Source: Thermoprotei archaeon
GTDB taxonomy: Archaea > Thermoproteota > Thermoprotei_A > Sulfolobales > WANQ01
Length of the DNA: 7,853 nt
Direction of reading: 5' to 3'
NCBI GenBank assembly: GCA_027038805.1
Contig: JALWGO010000255.1
Location: 1-7,853 of the forward strand
Part shown: positions 4,828 to 7,853 of the stretch, in pieces
How the letters are laid out: each line of letters begins with the position of its first letter
Position numbering within the stretch: the first letter of the stretch is position 1
Translations under genes and position numbers: made by a program
The notes under the pieces: generated by a model
The model's database searches: none
The model's input: only the letters and a program-made list of their open reading frames with translations
Told to the model about the DNA's origin: nothing

Positions 4828-6729
4828 ATGTCACTAGCGGAGAGAGTCTTAGCGGAGCCTGGCAAACGCGTTCTATTAATGGGTAATGAAGCTATAGCGA
4901 GAGGAGTAATAGAATCAAACGTTAAGGTAGCCTCCGGCTATCCTGGCACGCCATCAAGTGAAATAATAATGACACTTGCACCACTTTCAAAGAAAGTAGG
5001 AATGTATGCTGAATGGGCTACAAATGAGAAAGTAGCATTCGAAATAGCTCTTGGCGCGGCTATGAGCGGTATAAGAAGCCTCGCGACAATGAAAGCACCT
5101 GGCTACAATGTTGCCTCTGATTCCATAGTATCAGCGGCATATACTGGTGTGAATAAGGGGTTAGTTATAGTAATAGCAGATGACCCTGGTCCCCATACAA
5201 CGCAGACGGAACAAGACAATAGATGGGCTGCTAAACTAGCTAAGCTCCCAATGATAGAGCCTTCTAATGTACAGGAGGCTTTAGACTATGTTAAAAAAGC
5301 CTATGTTCTCTCAGAACGTTTACAATTACCAATAATATACCGTACGACAACGAGAGTAAACCATACTGTTAGCGATGTTGTAGTGGGAGAATTCGTTAAT
5401 GAAGAGCAAGAAGTCTTTGTAGAATACAATCCAGAGCGGTACATAAGGGCTTCAATGTCTTGGAATAGGAGAAGACATGAGTGGTTATTAGAGCAATTAT
5501 CTAAGGCTGAAAAGTATGCGAGCGAATTAGACCTTAATAGAATTGAAGGAAAAGGAGAGGATTGTATTCTCACATCTGGAGTATCATATACATATGTTAA
5601 AGAAAACTTGAAGAGACTCCAAATAGATGCAAGTATAATAAAACTAGAGTTAACATATCCGTGGCCCGAGAAATTCTTGCTAGATAATATAACCAAGTGC
5701 AGACGCATACTGGTAGTAGAAGAACTTGATCCCTACTTAGAGGAACACTTGAGACAAACCGCACAAAGACATAGATTAGAACTAGAAATTTGGGGGAAGA
5801 ACGAGGCAGGAATACCTCTTGTAGGTGAGCTTAATCCAACAATAGTTTATAATGCATTCTTGAAATTTTTCAATCTAAATAGTACAATTAAAAATAATTC
5901 ACAGAAAAGCAGGGCAAATAAAGTACGTTTGCCTCAACGCCCCCCTCCAATGTGTCCAGGATGTCCACATAGAGGCTCCTACATGGGGTTGCTAAAGGCT
6001 ATACAAAAATCTGGTTATCGTAAAAGAGAGGTTCCTATAATGGGTGATATAGGTTGTTATGCATTATCTCTGGAACCGCCTCTTGAAGCTATTTGGACAG
6101 AGCATGCAATGGGTGCTAGCATAGGTCTAGCTCTAGGCATAAAAATCGCTGGCTACGACAAGCCAGTTGTCGCAACAATAGGTGATTCAACATTCTTCCA
6201 CGCTGGAATGCCTGCTCTCGTAGAGGCTGTAAACAAAAACGTAGACTTACTAGTAATGATTCTTGACAACATCTCTATAGCCATGACAGGCCATCAATCA
6301 ACACCAGAATTCACTATTACAGAGAGTGGGAGAAAAGTAAAGCCAGTTAAAATAGAGGATGTAGTAAGAGGAATGGGCGTAGAATATGTTAGGATAGTAG
6401 ACCCGTTCAACTTGGAGGAGGTCGTAGAAGCAGTAAAGGATGCCCTTAACAAGCCAGGTGTTAAGGTAATAATAGCTAGGAGAGAATGTGCTCTACAAGC
6501 ATGGCGTAGAGGTATATCCTATAAGCCTCCAGTAATCGATCGTTCAAAGTGTACAGATTGTATGGCATGTGTAAGAGCAACTGGTTGTCCTGCAATAATT
6601 GACGCTGGAGGAAAACCTCTGGTAATAGAAGAACAGTGTTATGGATGTAATCTCTGTGCACAAGTATGTCCGTTTGATGCATTCATATTACGAGATAATC
6701 CGTTGTTGAAGGTGGATGGGCATGAATGA
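4828..6729 (+). CDS. iorA: Indolepyruvate:ferredoxin oxidoreductase, alpha subunit
   Basis: Large subunit of the thiamine-pyrophosphate enzyme that converts aryl pyruvates (indole-, phenyl-, hydroxyphenylpyruvate) with CoA to aryl-acetyl-CoA and CO2, reducing ferredoxin, in aromatic amino acid fermentation. Numbering is for the 633-aa form. The N-terminal half begins MSLAERVLAEPGKRVLLMGNEA, with GYPGTPSSE at 37-45. The thiamine-pyrophosphate domain follows a variable linker: CPGCPHR at 376-382, GDIGC at 406-410, and GDS at 452-454 followed by Asn481, the GDx...N metal-diphosphate motif. The C-terminus is a two-cluster ferredoxin domain with Cys575, 578, 581, 587 and Cys604, 607, 610, 614, all eight ligands present. 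Length is normal for archaeal IorA. ATG 4828 is preferred to GTG 4798 from the ribosome binding site and TATA spacing. It overlaps iorB by 8 bases, so the subunits are probably made together. The exact aryl pyruvate cannot be read from the sequence. Confidence 0.96.
   Translation: MSLAERVLAEPGKRVLLMGNEAIARGVIESNVKVASGYPGTPSSEIIMTLAPLSKKVGMYAEWATNEKVAFEIALGAAMSGIRSLATMKAPGYNVASDSIVSAAYTGVNKGLVIVIADDPGPHTTQTEQDNRWAAKLAKLPMIEPSNVQEALDYVKKAYVLSERLQLPIIYRTTTRVNHTVSDVVVGEFVNEEQEVFVEYNPERYIRASMSWNRRRHEWLLEQLSKAEKYASELDLNRIEGKGEDCILTSGVSYTYVKENLKRLQIDASIIKLELTYPWPEKFLLDNITKCRRILVVEELDPYLEEHLRQTAQRHRLELEIWGKNEAGIPLVGELNPTIVYNAFLKFFNLNSTIKNNSQKSRANKVRLPQRPPPMCPGCPHRGSYMGLLKAIQKSGYRKREVPIMGDIGCYALSLEPPLEAIWTEHAMGASIGLALGIKIAGYDKPVVATIGDSTFFHAGMPALVEAVNKNVDLLVMILDNISIAMTGHQSTPEFTITESGRKVKPVKIEDVVRGMGVEYVRIVDPFNLEEVVEAVKDALNKPGVKVIIARRECALQAWRRGISYKPPVIDRSKCTDCMACVRATGCPAIIDAGGKPLVIEEQCYGCNLCAQVCPFDAFILRDNPLLKVDGHE
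6711..6715 (+). promoter_or_regulatory. Ribosome binding site of iorB inside the end of iorA
   Basis: GGTGG ends 6 bases before ATG 6722 but touches ATG 6716 directly, so 6722 is the likelier start. The site lies within iorA codons, as expected for coupled translation. Confidence 0.6.
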
Positions 6730-7333
6730 ATACAATATAGTCATAGCATCGGTTGGTGGGCAAGGAGGGTTAACTCTCTCGAGGATAATAGGTCAAGCAG
6801 CTCTCCTAAAAGGATACCATGTTAGGATAGGTGAAACTTTAGGTATGTCTCAGCGGGGCGGGATAGTTCAAAGCTATGTTAGGATAGGTGATACCGTAGA
6901 ATCACCTATAGTAGGTGAAGGAGAAGCCAATGCCATACTAGGATTAGAACCAGTTGAAGCTCTACGTGCTGCTAAGAGATACGCAAACGATGACACACTA
7001 ATAATAGTAAATACAGAGCCTATTCATACTATCACTACTATTGCTGGAAGAGAAAAGTATCCCCCATTACTCGATATATTGGATGAACTGAGAACTATAT
7101 CACGGAACATGATAGCGTTAAATGCAACAGAATATGCGAAGAATAAAGGGCTTCCTTACTCTACAAACGTAGTTGTCTTAGCTGTTTTCGCCTCAAAGAC
7201 CAGCATAATAGAACCGGAATACTATATTGAGGGAATAAAGACCTTTGTACGAAGATTAACTAAGGAAAACATAGAGCTATTTAACAATGTTCTAAGAAAT
7301 GTTAATAAAATCATAACAATGTTTTCTCAATGA
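6722..7333 (+). CDS. iorB: Indolepyruvate:ferredoxin oxidoreductase, beta subunit
   Basis: Small subunit of the same enzyme, a domain homologous to the gamma subunit of pyruvate and 2-oxoacid:ferredoxin oxidoreductases, thought to bind CoA. In the 203-aa form, the N-terminus MNEYNIVIASVGGQGG contains GGQGG at 12-16, and ETLGMSQRGG lies at 38-47; both are family signatures. A hydrophobic NVVVLAVF strand sits at 149-156 and the C-terminal helix is charged. Length is normal for the family (about 200 aa). It overlaps the end of iorA by 8 bases and no promoter is seen between them. Its TGA stop is 6 bases from the facing phosphoesterase stop and falls inside an inverted repeat. ATG 6716 would add two residues. 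Identification is firm; the substrate is inferred from pairing with IorA. Confidence 0.95.
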   Translation: MNEYNIVIASVGGQGGLTLSRIIGQAALLKGYHVRIGETLGMSQRGGIVQSYVRIGDTVESPIVGEGEANAILGLEPVEALRAAKRYANDDTLIIVNTEPIHTITTIAGREKYPPLLDILDELRTISRNMIALNATEYAKNKGLPYSTNVVVLAVFASKTSIIEPEYYIEGIKTFVRRLTKENIELFNNVLRNVNKIITMFSQ

Positions 7334-7353
7334 GAAATATTAGAGACTTCTCA
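7323..7353. terminator. Inverted-repeat cluster between convergent iorB and phosphoesterase genes
   Basis: TTTCTCA-A-TGAGAAA (7323-7337) is a perfect 7-bp dyad over the iorB stop, and TTCTCA recurs at 7348-7353. In RNA, TGAGAA (7331-7336) could pair with the later TTCTCA around an 11-base loop. On the plus strand a T-rich tract (CTTTTATTATTT, near 7368-7379) follows, so this may end iorB transcripts. The stem is only 6 bp, so the call is tentative. Confidence 0.35.
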
Positions 7354-7853
7354 ACTCTATACCTACTCTTTTATTATTTAACTTAATTACCGCATAGTAG
7401 CCCCATTTTAACGGACCAGGATTAACCATGGTAGTTCTACCTATCTTATCTATCCCTCTAGATTCATGTATATGACCAGTAATGACTAGTAATGGCTGTT
7501 TCTCCTCAATAAAAGCCCTTACACTACGACTCCCAACATGTGCACCAGTACGTACTATATCCAAACGCGTACCATAGGGTGGGTTATGGACTACAAGTAC
7601 AAGCCTCATATAATCACTCAAGCCCCTTACTGCATTCTCAAGTAGCTCTCTATACTCATCTTCGCTATACTCTATAAACGTATTGAACGGAGATCTTATA
7701 CCACCGCCAGCACCCGCAAAATAGTACTCGTCAAGACCAAGCCATCTACCATGCAGATTAAACACTCTACGGCTAGGATCCTCCCATTTAAGTAGATCTA
7801 AGGGATCACAGTTACCCGGCACAAAGAAGACGGTAATACCTGTCTTAATTAGG
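7340..7853 (-). CDS. Calcineurin-like metallophosphoesterase, N-terminus beyond the window (partial)
   Basis: The reading frame stays open to the window edge. Its first visible residues, LIKTGITVFFVPGNCD, run straight into the family motif, so the GTG at 7822 is an internal Val codon and the true start lies to the right. About 170 residues are visible. GNCD at fragment residues 13-16 matches the GN[HC]D metal-site motif, His89 in VVHNPPYG supplies another ligand, and GHIH at 126-129 is the C-terminal metal motif. The expected DxH and GD motifs must be in the missing part. GNCD instead of GNHD is common in the archaeal COG2129 group of predicted phosphoesterases, whose substrate is unknown. 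The NPGPLKWGYYAVI ending is family-like. It is convergent with iorB across 6 bases, with no sign of a functional link. Confidence 0.88.
   Translation of the reverse strand, partial: LIKTGITVFFVPGNCDPLDLLKWEDPSRRVFNLHGRWLGLDEYYFAGAGGGIRSPFNTFIEYSEDEYRELLENAVRGLSDYMRLVLVVHNPPYGTRLDIVRTGAHVGSRSVRAFIEEKQPLLVITGHIHESRGIDKIGRTTMVNPGPLKWGYYAVIKLNNKRVGIELRSL

Noticed and set aside
5301..5708. 135-codon open frame on the minus strand.
   Set aside because: It lies wholly inside iorA, antisense to a region with clear IorA sequence, and the translation resembles no protein.
6476..6682. 68-codon open frame on the minus strand.
   Set aside because: It is antisense to the Cys-rich ferredoxin domain of iorA.

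Overview
This window looks like the chromosome of an anaerobic, hyperthermophilic crenarchaeon, most likely of the Desulfurococcales. That placement is an inference from gene content. The window holds a tungsten-type aldehyde:ferredoxin oxidoreductase, an archaeal indolepyruvate:ferredoxin oxidoreductase (IorAB), and a short XPF nuclease without a helicase part. Several starts follow GGTG-type ribosome binding sites and use TTG, GTG or ATG. The DNA is AT-rich and gene-dense. I see no mobile element, CRISPR array, rRNA or tRNA.

Layout. 1-34 (+): probable last codons of an upstream gene. 53-1222 (+): sugar-phosphate nucleotidyltransferase with a left-handed beta-helix tail. 1232-1456 (-) and 1461-3293 (-): a MoaD/ThiS-like sulfur carrier directly downstream of the aldehyde oxidoreductase gene, reading as one operon. 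3409-3579 (+): a small basic protein of 56 aa, easily missed. 3582-4295 (-): XPF/ERCC4-family nuclease. 4400-4738 (+): unrecognised small protein. 4828-6729 (+) and 6722-7333 (+): iorA and iorB, overlapping, behind a good TATA box. 7340 to the window edge (-): metallophosphoesterase, cut by the window end. No gene-free stretch exceeds about 115 bases.

How the genes fit together. IorAB oxidatively decarboxylates aryl pyruvates from aromatic amino acids to aryl-acetyl-CoA and reduces ferredoxin. The aldehyde oxidoreductase oxidises aldehydes, including those that can leak from such 2-keto acid enzymes, and also reduces ferredoxin. The MoaD-like protein probably supplies sulfur for its tungstopterin. 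Together they suggest peptide fermentation, though the two enzymes lie on opposite strands in separate transcription units. The nucleotidyltransferase, nuclease and phosphoesterase have no evident link to that pathway.

Most striking for follow-up: the unannotated 56-aa gene; a palindrome just upstream of the iorA TATA box; a perfect tandem 9-bp repeat just upstream of the aldehyde oxidoreductase TATA box; loss of the expected acetyltransferase histidine in the nucleotidyltransferase; and three convergent gene pairs with only 2 to 9 bases between stop codons. I found no convincing undescribed multi-gene system.
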